Of a stretch of 22,820 nucleotides of DNA, positions 6,766 through 14,628 are shown one piece after another; positions within the stretch are counted from its first letter, which is position 1; each line of letters begins with the position of its first letter. The notes below the pieces were generated by a model. It was not told where the DNA came from, did not search any database, and was given only the letters and a program-made list of their open reading frames with translations. A program made the translations under genes and the position numbers. This stretch comes from a virus. The DNA lies in the IMG/VR virus record IMGVR_UViG_3300025880_000126, positions 1-22,820 of that record; one strand, given 5' to 3'.

Positions 6766-8508
6766 ATGGCAGAAACATTAATATCACCCGGTGTATTAGC
6801 AAGAGAGAATGACCAGTCATTTATTACGCAGCAACCTGTTCAAGTAGGAGCTGCTATCGTTGGTCCTGCGGTTAAGGGTCCAGTAGAGGTACCTACAGTA
6901 GTTACATCTTATAGTGATTATCAAAACAGATTTGGAACTACATTTGATAGTGGTAGTGAAGTATTTTCTTATTTTACTTCAATTGCTGCTTATAATTACT
7001 TCAACAATGGTGGTAACACTTTATTAGTTACTAGAGTAGTATCAGGCTCACTTACAGCATGGGATTATGCTGAAGCAGAAGTTGCTGCTTCAAGTAGTGG
7101 TACTTCATTTACTTTAGAAGCTATTGATAAAGGTGTTATTTTTAATAATACAAGTTCAGTTACTTCAGGTTCATTAGATTCAGGCTCAGTAGATAACGTA
7201 AGATGGCAAGTAGTTGCTCGTAATGAATCATCAGGTACTTTCTCATTAGTAATTAGAAGAGGTGATGATAGAAATGATAATCCAATTGTTTTAGAAACAT
7301 GGAATAATTTATCATTAGATCCTAACTCGGATAACTTTATTTCTAGAGTAATAGGTGATACTAAATTTAATTATAACTCAACAGAAAATTATTTAGAAAT
7401 CTCAGGTTCATTCCCTAACGCTTCTAGATATGTAAGAGTAAAATCTGTAAGCAAAGCAACCCCAAATTATTTAAATAATGGTGGTGACCCAAAATCTGAA
7501 TATACAGGTTCAATCCCTGCACTAGGTTCAGGCTCTTATAATGGTTCATTTAGTAGTGGTGAAGGTAAAAACATCTCATCATATTCTGCTGGTGGTAATT
7601 ACTATGGTAAAGCAGGTACAAGTTCAGGAGCTACAACAGGTGTAACTCAAGGTTTAATAGGTAGTGATTATGATAATATGCTTGATTTATTATCAAACCA
7701 AGATGATTACCAATTTAATGTCTTATTAACACCGGGGCTATTTGATAAAGTTCATGCTTCTCAAACAACAACAGCAATTAACAATACACAAACAAGAGGA
7801 GATAATATTTATGTTTTAGATCCTGTAGTATATGGTTCAACTATTGTTAACGCTACAGGTCAAGGTGATGCTAGAAATACCTCATACGCAGCTATGTACT
7901 GGCCTTGGTTACAAACATTCGAACCAGATTCAGGTAAAAATGTTTGGGTACCAGCATCAACAATGATGGGGGGAGTTTACGCATTTAACGACAGTGTAAG
8001 CGAGCCATGGTTTGCTCCAGCGGGTATCAACAGAGGAGGATTAACTAACGTAATTCGCCCTGAAAGAAAATTATCTCAAGGTAATAGAGATACTTTATAT
8101 GAAGCAAATATTAACCCAATTGCATCATTCCCTGGAACAGGAACAGTAGTATATGGTCAGAAAACATTACAAAAACAAGCTTCTGCGCTTGATAGAGTAA
8201 ATGTTAGAAGATTATTAATTGCTCTTAAATCTTATATTGGACAAGTTGCTCAAACATTAGTATTTGAACAAAATACAGCAGCTACAAGAAATAATTTCTT
8301 AGCAGCAGTAAACCCATATTTAGAAACAGTTCAACAAAGACAAGGTTTATATGCTTTTAAAGTAGTAATGGATGATAGCAATAATACTCCGGATGTAATT
8401 GATAGAAACCAATTAGTAGGTGCTATTTATTTACAACCAACAAAAACAGCTGAATTTATTTACTTAGACTTTAACGTATTACCAACGGGAGCAACTTTCC
8501 CATCGTAA
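6766..8508 (+). CDS. gp18: Tail sheath protein (T4 gp18-like)
   Basis: The 580-residue protein has the canonical sheath N-terminus (ISPGVLARENDQSF, then VGAAIVGPAVKGPVEVPTVVTSYSDYQNRFG), a variable Ser/Gly-rich middle that is probably surface-exposed, and the conserved C-terminal domain: ASFPGTGTVVYGQKTLQ, SALDRVNVRRLLIALKSYIG, TLVFEQNTAATRNNFL and the closing Val/Asp-rich strand YLQPTKTAEFIYLDF. The last region is the strand donated between neighbouring subunits in contractile sheaths. Length is a little under T4 gp18 (659 residues). It is followed directly by the tube gene, the usual order. The protein forms the outer contractile tube that drives injection. The ATG at 6766 is preferred because it begins the conserved N-terminus. 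Confidence 0.97.
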   Translation: MAETLISPGVLARENDQSFITQQPVQVGAAIVGPAVKGPVEVPTVVTSYSDYQNRFGTTFDSGSEVFSYFTSIAAYNYFNNGGNTLLVTRVVSGSLTAWDYAEAEVAASSSGTSFTLEAIDKGVIFNNTSSVTSGSLDSGSVDNVRWQVVARNESSGTFSLVIRRGDDRNDNPIVLETWNNLSLDPNSDNFISRVIGDTKFNYNSTENYLEISGSFPNASRYVRVKSVSKATPNYLNNGGDPKSEYTGSIPALGSGSYNGSFSSGEGKNISSYSAGGNYYGKAGTSSGATTGVTQGLIGSDYDNMLDLLSNQDDYQFNVLLTPGLFDKVHASQTTTAINNTQTRGDNIYVLDPVVYGSTIVNATGQGDARNTSYAAMYWPWLQTFEPDSGKNVWVPASTMMGGVYAFNDSVSEPWFAPAGINRGGLTNVIRPERKLSQGNRDTLYEANINPIASFPGTGTVVYGQKTLQKQASALDRVNVRRLLIALKSYIGQVAQTLVFEQNTAATRNNFLAAVNPYLETVQQRQGLYAFKVVMDDSNNTPDVIDRNQLVGAIYLQPTKTAEFIYLDFNVLPTGATFPS

Positions 8509-8522
8509 AAGTTTAGATAACA

Positions 8523-8533
8523 AATATTTATAA
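8523..8533 (+). promoter_or_regulatory. Recurrent late-gene motif AATATTTATAA (copy 3)
   Basis: Copy 19 bases upstream of the tail tube ATG, with the same spacing as before the sheath gene. The leader is purely A/T-rich (TAGAATAAATTAAACAACA) and has no Shine-Dalgarno sequence. Confidence 0.45.
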
Positions 8534-8552
8534 TAGAATAAATTAAACAACA

Positions 8553-9041
8553 ATGGCAGTATTAGATCCTAACGAAATATTTTTCACAGCGTTTGAACCA
8601 AAACAAGCAAATAGGTTCATCATGTATATTGACGGATTCCCAGCTTATACAATAAAAGGTGTAGGTGCTGTAACCTTATCACAAGGTACAGTAGCTTTAA
8701 ACCATATTAATGTTCAACGTTTTGTAAAAGGCAAATCAACTTGGGGACCTATCCAGTTTACATTGTTTGATCCAATTACTCCTTCAGGCGCTCAGGCTGT
8801 TATGGAGTGGGTACGTTTACACCACGAATCAGTAACTGGTAGAGATGGTTATTCAGATTTCTACAAGAAAGACTTAACATTTAACGTATTAGGTCCTGTA
8901 GGTGATGTAGTCTCAGAATGGATTATCAAAGGTGCTATGATTACAGAAGCTGGTTTTGGCGAATATGGTTGGGATACAGAAAATACTGCTATCAACTTAA
9001 CAATGACAGTTCAACCAGATTATTGTATCTTGAACTTCTAA
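8553..9041 (+). CDS. gp19: Tail tube protein (T4 gp19-like)
   Basis: A 162-residue protein of the size and layout of T4 gp19 (163 residues). Recognisable parts are EPKQANRFIMYIDGFPAYTIKGV at the N-terminus, a loop with TLSQGTVALNHINVQRFVKGKSTWGPI, the helix SGAQAVMEWVRLHHESVTGRDGY, and the C-terminal strands GPVGDVVSEWIIKGAMI and INLTMTVQPDYCIL. These hexameric rings stack to form the inner tube through which DNA passes. It follows the sheath by 44 bases and is closed by a strong terminator at 9061-9092, as expected for a gene needed in very many copies per virion. Confidence 0.97.
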   Translation: MAVLDPNEIFFTAFEPKQANRFIMYIDGFPAYTIKGVGAVTLSQGTVALNHINVQRFVKGKSTWGPIQFTLFDPITPSGAQAVMEWVRLHHESVTGRDGYSDFYKKDLTFNVLGPVGDVVSEWIIKGAMITEAGFGEYGWDTENTAINLTMTVQPDYCILNF

Positions 9042-9060
9042 AAAAATCAATATTTTTATA

Positions 9061-9092
9061 AAGAGAGCTTGGCTTCGGTTAAGCTCTTTTTT
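9061..9092 (+). terminator. Rho-independent terminator after the tail tube gene
   Basis: AGAGCTT (9064-9070), loop GGCTTCGGTT, AAGCTCT (9081-9087) is a perfect 7-bp stem that extends by a G-U and two A-T pairs, with a T6 run at 9087-9092. It lies 20 bases after the tube stop codon. This is the clearest terminator in the window and should separate tube mRNA from the chaperone and tape measure genes. Confidence 0.88.
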
Positions 9093-9132
9093 ATATTCAT
9101 ATGTATACACGATAAACGTTATAAAATAAAAT
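9093..9132 (+). promoter_or_regulatory. Leader of the tail assembly chaperone gene with TATAAAATA
   Basis: After the terminator, the 40-base leader holds TATAAAATA at 9120-9128, four bases before the ATG at 9133. This is one insertion away from the T4 late octamer TATAAATA and is in the forward orientation, unlike the AATATTTATAA copies elsewhere. A promoter is needed here if the preceding terminator is efficient, so this is the natural candidate. Confidence 0.4.
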
Positions 9133-9867
9133 ATGAGTTTTAACTTACCAACAGAAACAATCGAATTACCTTCAAAAGGTCTATTATACCCTGAAGGTCA
9201 CCCATTATCAAACGGTACTATTGAAATTAAATATATGACTGCTAAGGAAGAAGATATCCTTACTAATCAAAACTATATTCAAAATGGAACTGTATTAGAT
9301 AAATTATTAAAATCATTAATTATAACTAAATTTGATTATAATGATTTAGTTATTGGTGATAAAAATGCTGTAATGATTGCTGCTCGTATTTTAGGATATG
9401 GAGCTGAATATAAATTTACTTATAATGGTGTAGAAGAAATTGTTGATTTATCGGAAATTGATAATAAACCTTTAGATGAATCTTTATATACTAAAGGACA
9501 AAATGAATTTACATTTACACTCCCCGCCTCAAATAATGAAATTACATTTAAATTTTTAACTCATGGTGATGAAGCTAAAATTAGTAAAGAATTAGAAGGG
9601 TTAAAAAGAATAAAAAAAGAAGAATCTCCTGAATTAACTACTCGTTTAAAATATATGATTACTTCTATTAATGGGGATCAAGAATCTAAAACTATTCGAG
9701 AATTTATTGATCAAGCTTTTTTAGCTCGAGATGCTAGGGCATTTAGAGAGCATATTTCAAAAATTCAACCAGACGTGGATTTAACTTTTTTTCCCTCCTC
9801 TTCAACAAAATCAATCTCTCTCCCAATTGGGATTAACTTTTTTTGGCCTGACGCCAATCTCGGCTAA
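9133..9867 (+). CDS. Tail assembly chaperone / baseplate hub assembly protein, upstream frame (T4 gp26-like)
   Basis: The 244-residue protein starts with ETIELPSKGLLYPEGHPLSNGTIEIKYMTAKEEDILTN, a signature of the T4 gp26-like baseplate/assembly family, and ends with LPIGINFFWPDANLG. The FFWPDA ending is, from memory, a conserved feature of this family. Many relatives have a Cys pair before it; here that stretch reads FPSSSTKSIS, with no Cys. The gene sits between the tube and the tape measure genes, the position of lambda G/GT-type chaperones. A second open frame (+1 relative) overlaps its end and carries a conserved-looking continuation, so this protein is probably the short product of a frameshifting pair. 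The ATG at 9133 begins the conserved N-terminus. Confidence 0.88.
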   Translation: MSFNLPTETIELPSKGLLYPEGHPLSNGTIEIKYMTAKEEDILTNQNYIQNGTVLDKLLKSLIITKFDYNDLVIGDKNAVMIAARILGYGAEYKFTYNGVEEIVDLSEIDNKPLDESLYTKGQNEFTFTLPASNNEITFKFLTHGDEAKISKELEGLKRIKKEESPELTTRLKYMITSINGDQESKTIREFIDQAFLARDARAFREHISKIQPDVDLTFFPSSSTKSISLPIGINFFWPDANLG

Positions 9868-10117
9868 ACAATATAGATTAAATTTTCTAACTCAAATTCA
9901 CGAAATTTGCTTTTATGGGCAAGGGGGGTATTCTTGGCCTGTAGTCTATGATATGCCTTTATGGTTAAGAAAATTTACTTACTCTAAGATTAAAGATCAT
10001 TATGATAAACAATCAGAAATGATGAAAAAATCTAAAGAATCTTCTAATTCAAATTCTACTAACATGGTAAATTCGGATGGAACTGTAAAAATTCCTACAA
10101 AAAGCAGTTATAAATAA
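9827..10117 (+). CDS. Tail assembly chaperone, downstream frame (gp51/GT-T-like), probably reached by frameshifting
   Basis: Frame 2 is open from 9785, just after a TAA at 9782-9784, to the stop at 10115-10117. Its core, KQYRLNFLTQIHEICFYG followed by GGYSW, VVYDMPLWLRKF and YSKIKDHYDKQ, looks like the helical downstream half of tail chaperones. No ATG lies upstream of this core; the first in-frame ATG (9953) would remove its start, and the only upstream start-like codon is TTG at 9827. The simplest reading is that ribosomes shift +1 (or -2) near the end of the upstream gene to make a fusion. A sequence error or a genuine separate gene using TTG remain possible. It ends 23 bases before the tape measure ATG, matching the G/GT-then-tape-measure order. 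Confidence 0.75.
   Translation: MGLTFFGLTPISAKQYRLNFLTQIHEICFYGQGGYSWPVVYDMPLWLRKFTYSKIKDHYDKQSEMMKKSKESSNSNSTNMVNSDGTVKIPTKSSYK
9833..9867 (+). promoter_or_regulatory. Candidate recoding window in the chaperone gene
   Basis: The overlap contains TTAAC followed by T7 (9833-9844) read as AAC TTT TTT TGG in the upstream frame, then CCT GAC GCC AAT CTC GGC TAA at its end. A +1 shift on the T7 run gives INFF-GLTPISAKQ. A -2 shift at AAT gives FFWPDAN-ISAKQ. A +1 shift at the stop gives PDANLG-KQYRL. The last two keep FFWPDA. The exact site cannot be fixed by inspection. Confidence 0.45.
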
Positions 10118-10127
10118 TATTTATAAC
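10107..10127 (+). promoter_or_regulatory. Perfect 21-bp palindrome containing the late motif in both orientations
   Basis: Left arm GTTATAAATA (10107-10116), centre A, right arm TATTTATAAC (10118-10127) are exact inverted repeats overlapping the chaperone stop codon. The right half is the AATATTTATAAC motif (10116-10127), the left half carries TATAAATA, the T4 late octamer. A further TATAAATA lies at 10129-10136, four bases before the tape measure ATG at 10141. Likely late promoter and/or protein-binding site. Confidence 0.5.
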
Positions 10128-10140
10128 ATATAAATAAATT

Positions 10141-12153
10141 ATGGCAGCATCAGACGAAATTAAAAAATCCACAGCAGCAGCAAAAGAAACTCGAGAAGAA
10201 TTAGAGGGAATTATTGATGCTGTTAAAAATATTGGGGTTAAACTTCAAGAAGCACTTGCTGATGCTATTGATGAGGCTCAAGGATTAGATGATGTTGGTC
10301 AAAAAGTAGCTAAAAGTTATGGAAGAGATATTGTAGGCGGACTTAAAAAAATGACTACAAGTTTTGATAAACAATTAGCTTTACAAGCTAAACTTAATAA
10401 AGGTCAAAACATATCTAAAGAATTAGCAAAAGAAAGAGAAAAACAAGCAGCTAGTGAAGCTGTAATTCAATCTAGAATTAATAATTTATCAAAAAATGAT
10501 GTTGAGTTAAAGCAAAAACTCCAAAATGAGCTTGCTGAAGTTAAATTAAGAGGGGATGCTATTTTAGAAGGTTTAGAACAACAAAATACTAATCTAGTTG
10601 CTCAAAGAGGACTTGTAAGTAGTGTTGGTCAAAATGCTAAAGAATATCTTATAAGTTTAGATAAATCAGGATTAGCAGCTGAAATACTTGAAGGTAATTT
10701 AAGTGGAGCTCAATCAATGGCATTATTAGCTGAAGCGGCCTTAGTAGCAATTGCTAAAGCTACATTAGAAGGTAGTAATCGAATAGCTGAACTAGAAAAA
10801 AATCTAGGAATCAGTTACCAATCAGCATATAGATTACAGATAAGTTTTATAGCAACAGCTAATGCCTCAGAAAAGTTATTTATTACTTCTAAAGATATTT
10901 TAAAGTCATTTTCTGATATAGCATCTCAAACTGGGATTATTTCTGATTTTGGGGGTGATACACTAGTTACAATGACTGCTTTAACTAAACAATTAGGTTT
11001 AGGGGTAAAAGAAGCATCTCAATTATCATTATTAGCCAGAACACAAGGAGAAGATACTGAAGGTATTTTAGATAGTACTGTAGAAACTGTTAATGCTGTT
11101 AACAGACAAAGAAAAAGTGCTATTAGTGCTAAAGCAGTTTTAAATGATATATCTACTGCTTCTGCTTCAATTGTAGTGTCATTAGGAATGTCTCCTCAAT
11201 TATTAGCTGAAGCTGCTACTGAAGCTAGAGCTTTAGGTTTAAGTCTAGAAGGAGTAGATAAAATCGCAGGTTCATTATTAGATTTTGAATCTTCAATTGA
11301 AAATGAACTAAAATTCCAGATGCTAACTGGTAAAGAAATCAATTTAGATAAAGCCAGACAATTAGCACTAGATAATGATTTAGCAGGACTTTCAGAAGAA
11401 ATTGCTAAAAATTCTGAAATTACAGAAGCATTTGCTACAGGTAATAGAATTCAACAACAAGCAGCAGCCGATGCCTTAGGTATGTCTCGTGATGAGTTAG
11501 CTCAAATGGTAATGCAACAAGAGTTTTTAAACCTCTCCCAGGATGAATATATCGAAAAATTTGGAGAGCAATCATACCAACAAATGCAAGCTATGTCAGC
11601 TAGTGATAAGTTTGCTGCTTCAATGGAAAAAATTAAAGGAGTTATAACAGATATTGGTACCATATTTGCCCCTATAGTTGATTTGTTTGCTTCAATAGTT
11701 GGATATTTAGCTCAATCTGAGTATTTTGTATATGCTATTACTGGAGCTTTAGGAGCTATGGCTGCTAAAGCCTCTATTGCTGCTAGTAAATCTATTGTTA
11801 AAGCAGTAGCTGATATTTTTAGTGGTAGTTTTAAAATGAACCCAATTTTAGGTTTTGCTTTAGCAGGAGCCGGAGTTGGTGCTCTTTTTGCTGCGGTTAG
11901 TAAAGCACAAGCAGTAGAAGATGGTATTGCAGATTCTTCACGTGGTCCTTTTACTATTACCGATTCATATGGTAAAATGGCTATGACAGCTAAAGGTGAT
12001 AACTTAGCAGTATCTCCTAATATTAATAAAGGTGGAGGTGGTGATAGTAAAATGTTATCTGTACTAGAACAAATAGCTCAAAAAGACTCAAATGTTTATA
12101 TGGATTCATCAAAAGTTGGGTATGCTGAATCATTAAGTTATAGTAAACTATAA
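10141..12153 (+). CDS. Tail tape measure protein
   Basis: A 670-residue, Ala/Lys/Glu/Gln-rich, mostly helical protein. The N-terminal half is long coiled coil (residues about 1-170, for example AKELAKEREKQAASEAVIQS), the middle has helical segments such as KDILKSFSDIASQTGIISDF and MTALTKQLGLGVKEASQLSL, and two hydrophobic stretches follow (about 500-560 and 568-588, the latter NPILGFALAGAGVGALFAAV). Long coiled coil plus late hydrophobic segments, with a position directly after the chaperone pair, is typical of tape measures, which set tail length and help DNA cross the host membrane. At roughly 0.15 nm per residue, 670 residues would suit a tail of about 100 nm. I see no peptidase or lysozyme domain within it. 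Confidence 0.88.
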   Translation: MAASDEIKKSTAAAKETREELEGIIDAVKNIGVKLQEALADAIDEAQGLDDVGQKVAKSYGRDIVGGLKKMTTSFDKQLALQAKLNKGQNISKELAKEREKQAASEAVIQSRINNLSKNDVELKQKLQNELAEVKLRGDAILEGLEQQNTNLVAQRGLVSSVGQNAKEYLISLDKSGLAAEILEGNLSGAQSMALLAEAALVAIAKATLEGSNRIAELEKNLGISYQSAYRLQISFIATANASEKLFITSKDILKSFSDIASQTGIISDFGGDTLVTMTALTKQLGLGVKEASQLSLLARTQGEDTEGILDSTVETVNAVNRQRKSAISAKAVLNDISTASASIVVSLGMSPQLLAEAATEARALGLSLEGVDKIAGSLLDFESSIENELKFQMLTGKEINLDKARQLALDNDLAGLSEEIAKNSEITEAFATGNRIQQQAAADALGMSRDELAQMVMQQEFLNLSQDEYIEKFGEQSYQQMQAMSASDKFAASMEKIKGVITDIGTIFAPIVDLFASIVGYLAQSEYFVYAITGALGAMAAKASIAASKSIVKAVADIFSGSFKMNPILGFALAGAGVGALFAAVSKAQAVEDGIADSSRGPFTITDSYGKMAMTAKGDNLAVSPNINKGGGGDSKMLSVLEQIAQKDSNVYMDSSKVGYAESLSYSKL

Positions 12154-12158
12154 AATTT

Positions 12159-12170
12159 AATATTTATAAC
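12159..12170 (+). promoter_or_regulatory. Recurrent late-gene motif AATATTTATAAC (copy 5)
   Basis: Exact copy of the 12-base form, 13 bases before the ATG at 12184. The spacing is the same as that between the tape measure copy (10116-10127) and its ATG. It lies six bases past the tape measure stop codon. Confidence 0.45.
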
Positions 12171-12183
12171 AAAACACAATATT

Positions 12184-12399
12184 ATGGGATTATTAAATAA
12201 ATTAACAAATAACGGTTCAAATTTAACTTCATTTAATGGGGCTACTCCTGCTAATATGCCTGGTGCGAGTGATTTATCACCTTTACATGATCAATACTCG
12301 ATCAATGGTAACCCCAACCTGCAGAATAAACCACAACCTTCTACATTAGATTTAGATGGTTTAACTCCTCCTAAGTATACAGATAACTTACCAGGATAA
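12184..12399 (+). CDS. Small hypothetical virion-region protein
   Basis: A 71-residue protein rich in Asn, Pro, Leu and Ser, with no hydrophobic segment or Cys. The C-terminal half (ASDLSPLHDQYSINGNPN and PSTLDLDGLTPPKYTDNLPG) looks like an extended, conserved-type peptide rather than a folded domain. It has its own AATATTTATAAC motif and is followed after four bases by the next structural gene, so the pair is probably co-transcribed. It is likely a small structural or assembly protein of the tail; I do not recognise a family. Confidence 0.7.
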   Translation: MGLLNKLTNNGSNLTSFNGATPANMPGASDLSPLHDQYSINGNPNLQNKPQPSTLDLDGLTPPKYTDNLPG

Positions 12400-12403
12400 T
12401 TAA

Positions 12404-14332
12404 ATGCCGTTAGTAGACTTAAAAACCGACCTTAGATCTCTAAGATTTGGCTCCCCTAACAATCCAGGAGATAGACCTGCTGGTGGGTGGAGTAATCAAC
12501 CTTATATATCAACACCTATTGGAGCTGATTTTTTAGCTCCAACCCCTAATCGCTTTGCTATAGGAAATGGTAGTGATTTTATTTTAAGGGGTGGAGTAAG
12601 TGCTTTTGTAGATGCCTCTACAGATGTTGTAAGGTTAGGTAAAATGTTTACTGATATTAAATCTCCAAATGGTATACAATTTTTAGCAAAACAAAATCTC
12701 CTATCAATGACGGGAGTGAATATATTTGCTGGATATAATACTATAACAAGAATAGCTAATAGAGCAAGATTAAATGATGGTATTTATACTCCATTATCTA
12801 CATTTTTAGCAGCAGGTCCTATAGGAAATCTTATTGGTGGTCACCCATTAAAACAAGGTTCAGACCCAACTGGAAACAATATAGCATTTAGTAGACCTCA
12901 ATATACTAATTTAGTTAATAGATCCAACCCAGTTTTAAGAAATAATTCAAGACTTTTAACCCTTGATAAAAAATTTGTTCGACAACAAACATTTGGTCCT
13001 TTATTCTCTTATTTAGGGGGACCCAATGCAGGTGCTGATGTTGCTTCTATTAATACTATTATTAGTTTTGCTAAAGATGGTACTAGAACAGGTATTAATA
13101 ACCCATTATTTACAGGTGATCGCCCATTTTTCTTTGGTAAAGGAGGAGCTACTCTTACTAATACTGAATTAAATAAATTAAGTAATAATTCATTTAGGAC
13201 AACAGGTAAAGCTGTAGATTTTAGAAGAAAAATCACTTCTAAAGTTATTGGTATTACACAACATGATATAGCTAGAAGAAATGGTACTTTAACTAATGCC
13301 CCAGGTTATAACCTGAAAAACTTTGAAAAAAGAGTAAACGCCGGTAACCCAGGTAATCCCTCGCTTAATAGAAGTAACTATTCTTCGGGTGCTATAGACC
13401 CTACAACAGGTAAAACAAATGTAGTAAATAAAATTAATGCATTGTATATGTACAATGCTGATAATGTTACACAACAAAATGCTGCTGTAAATGATTTTGT
13501 TAAATTTAGATTTGCGGTAATTAACCCAGATAATCCAAAACGAAAAACCTTTGTTCACTTCCCAGCTTTCTTTGATGGTGCTATTAATGATAATATGGGT
13601 GCTAGTTGGGGTAGTTTTAAATATTTAGGTAGAGGTGAAGAATTCTTTAATTACGAAGGATTTACTAGAAGTGTAGGTTTTAGTTTCCAAGTAGTAGCTC
13701 AATCAAAACCTGAGTTATCTATAATGTACCAAAAACTAAATTATCTTCAATCAACTCTAGCACCAAATTTTAGTGAAAATGGGTTTATGAGAGGTAATAT
13801 TCATCAATTAACTATTGGTGGTTACTTTTTTGAACAACCTGGTGTAATTACATCTTTAAGTTATACAATGCCTACTGATTCCCCGTGGGAAATAAGCATT
13901 CCTTCATCGAACCAATCCACCGCCAATATAGGTGGTAACACGTATAGAGATCCCGCAGTAAAAGAATTAACTCACATTATTAATGTTTCTGTTGAATTTA
14001 AACCAATTCAAAGATTCTTACCACAAACTATAGGTTCACCTTTTGATACTACAAATAAAGATGGTATATTTGGTAAAAATAATATTAAACAAAAATTTAT
14101 ACAATTAGCTAATGGGACAGAAGCAAATCAAAATTTATATGATTTAGGAGTTCCTAATGCTGTAGTAATTCCAAATCCTCAGGAATCTTTACCAGATTTA
14201 GCTATTAGTGAAGTTGAACTTGAAGAAATCCCTGAAGAAGATGATTTTGAATTTATAGATATTTTAGGTCAAAGAAGGGCGGCAGAGGCAGAAGAAGCAT
14301 ATACTAACGAGATATTTAATCAAAGATTTTAA
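12404..14332 (+). CDS. Large virion structural protein, probable baseplate or tube-associated protein
   Basis: A 642-residue protein. The N-terminal half is Gly/Asn-rich and irregular. A compact C-terminal beta-rich domain (about 365-530) runs FVKFRFAVINPDNPKRKTFVHFPAF, WGSFKYLGRGEEFFNYEGFTRSVGFSFQVVA, KPELSIMYQKLNYLQSTLAP, GNIHQLTIGGYFFEQPGVITSLSYTMPTDSPWEI, HIINVSVEFKPIQRF; such tube-fold-like patterns occur in baseplate tube-initiator proteins (gp48/gp54-like). The final 40 residues are acidic and helical. It sits between tape measure and gp53-like genes and overlaps the latter by one base (TAATG), implying coupled translation. The baseplate role is inferred from position and fold pattern; the exact homologue is not identified. 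Confidence 0.7.
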   Translation: MPLVDLKTDLRSLRFGSPNNPGDRPAGGWSNQPYISTPIGADFLAPTPNRFAIGNGSDFILRGGVSAFVDASTDVVRLGKMFTDIKSPNGIQFLAKQNLLSMTGVNIFAGYNTITRIANRARLNDGIYTPLSTFLAAGPIGNLIGGHPLKQGSDPTGNNIAFSRPQYTNLVNRSNPVLRNNSRLLTLDKKFVRQQTFGPLFSYLGGPNAGADVASINTIISFAKDGTRTGINNPLFTGDRPFFFGKGGATLTNTELNKLSNNSFRTTGKAVDFRRKITSKVIGITQHDIARRNGTLTNAPGYNLKNFEKRVNAGNPGNPSLNRSNYSSGAIDPTTGKTNVVNKINALYMYNADNVTQQNAAVNDFVKFRFAVINPDNPKRKTFVHFPAFFDGAINDNMGASWGSFKYLGRGEEFFNYEGFTRSVGFSFQVVAQSKPELSIMYQKLNYLQSTLAPNFSENGFMRGNIHQLTIGGYFFEQPGVITSLSYTMPTDSPWEISIPSSNQSTANIGGNTYRDPAVKELTHIINVSVEFKPIQRFLPQTIGSPFDTTNKDGIFGKNNIKQKFIQLANGTEANQNLYDLGVPNAVVIPNPQESLPDLAISEVELEEIPEEDDFEFIDILGQRRAAEAEEAYTNEIFNQRF

Positions 14333-14625
14333 TGGGTAGATATAGTAATACATTAATTAAAAAAAACGAAGAAGGTAGACGCTATTACATTAGTAATAGA
14401 TACGTTGAAATTCCTCGTAATGATAATGATCTGTATGTTATTACTACTGATGAAGATAGATATGATATATTAGCTAACCAATATTACAATGATGCTAGCT
14501 TTTGGTGGGTAATATCTTCAGCAAACCCAGAATTTGTAGGTTCTATATATCCTCCATCGGGAGTTCAGATAAGAATACCTGGCAATTTATCTTTTGTGTT
14601 AAATGCTTTAAATATAAATGAATAA
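14332..14625 (+). CDS. LysM-like baseplate wedge protein (T4 gp53-like)
   Basis: A 97-residue protein. Residues about 20-85 follow the pattern IPRNDNDLYVITTDEDRYDILANQYYNDASFWWVISSANPEF then PPSGVQIRIPGN. This is the LysM-type module (start with a Tyr/Val strand, a helix with DRYD.LA..YY.D...WW.I..AN, and a closing PP.G..IRIP strand) found in gp53 of T4-like baseplates and in gpX-like tail proteins. In these assemblies it ties wedges together around the hub rather than binding peptidoglycan. The start overlaps the stop of the preceding gene by one base and the hub gene follows three bases later, so these genes form one translationally coupled cluster. Confidence 0.82.
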   Translation: MGRYSNTLIKKNEEGRRYYISNRYVEIPRNDNDLYVITTDEDRYDILANQYYNDASFWWVISSANPEFVGSIYPPSGVQIRIPGNLSFVLNALNINE

Positions 14626-14628
14626 GTT

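Noticed and set aside
13009-13558. Minus-strand open frames within the 642-residue structural gene
   Set aside because: No start signals, no recognised motifs, and the plus-strand gene is continuous and coupled to the next gene.
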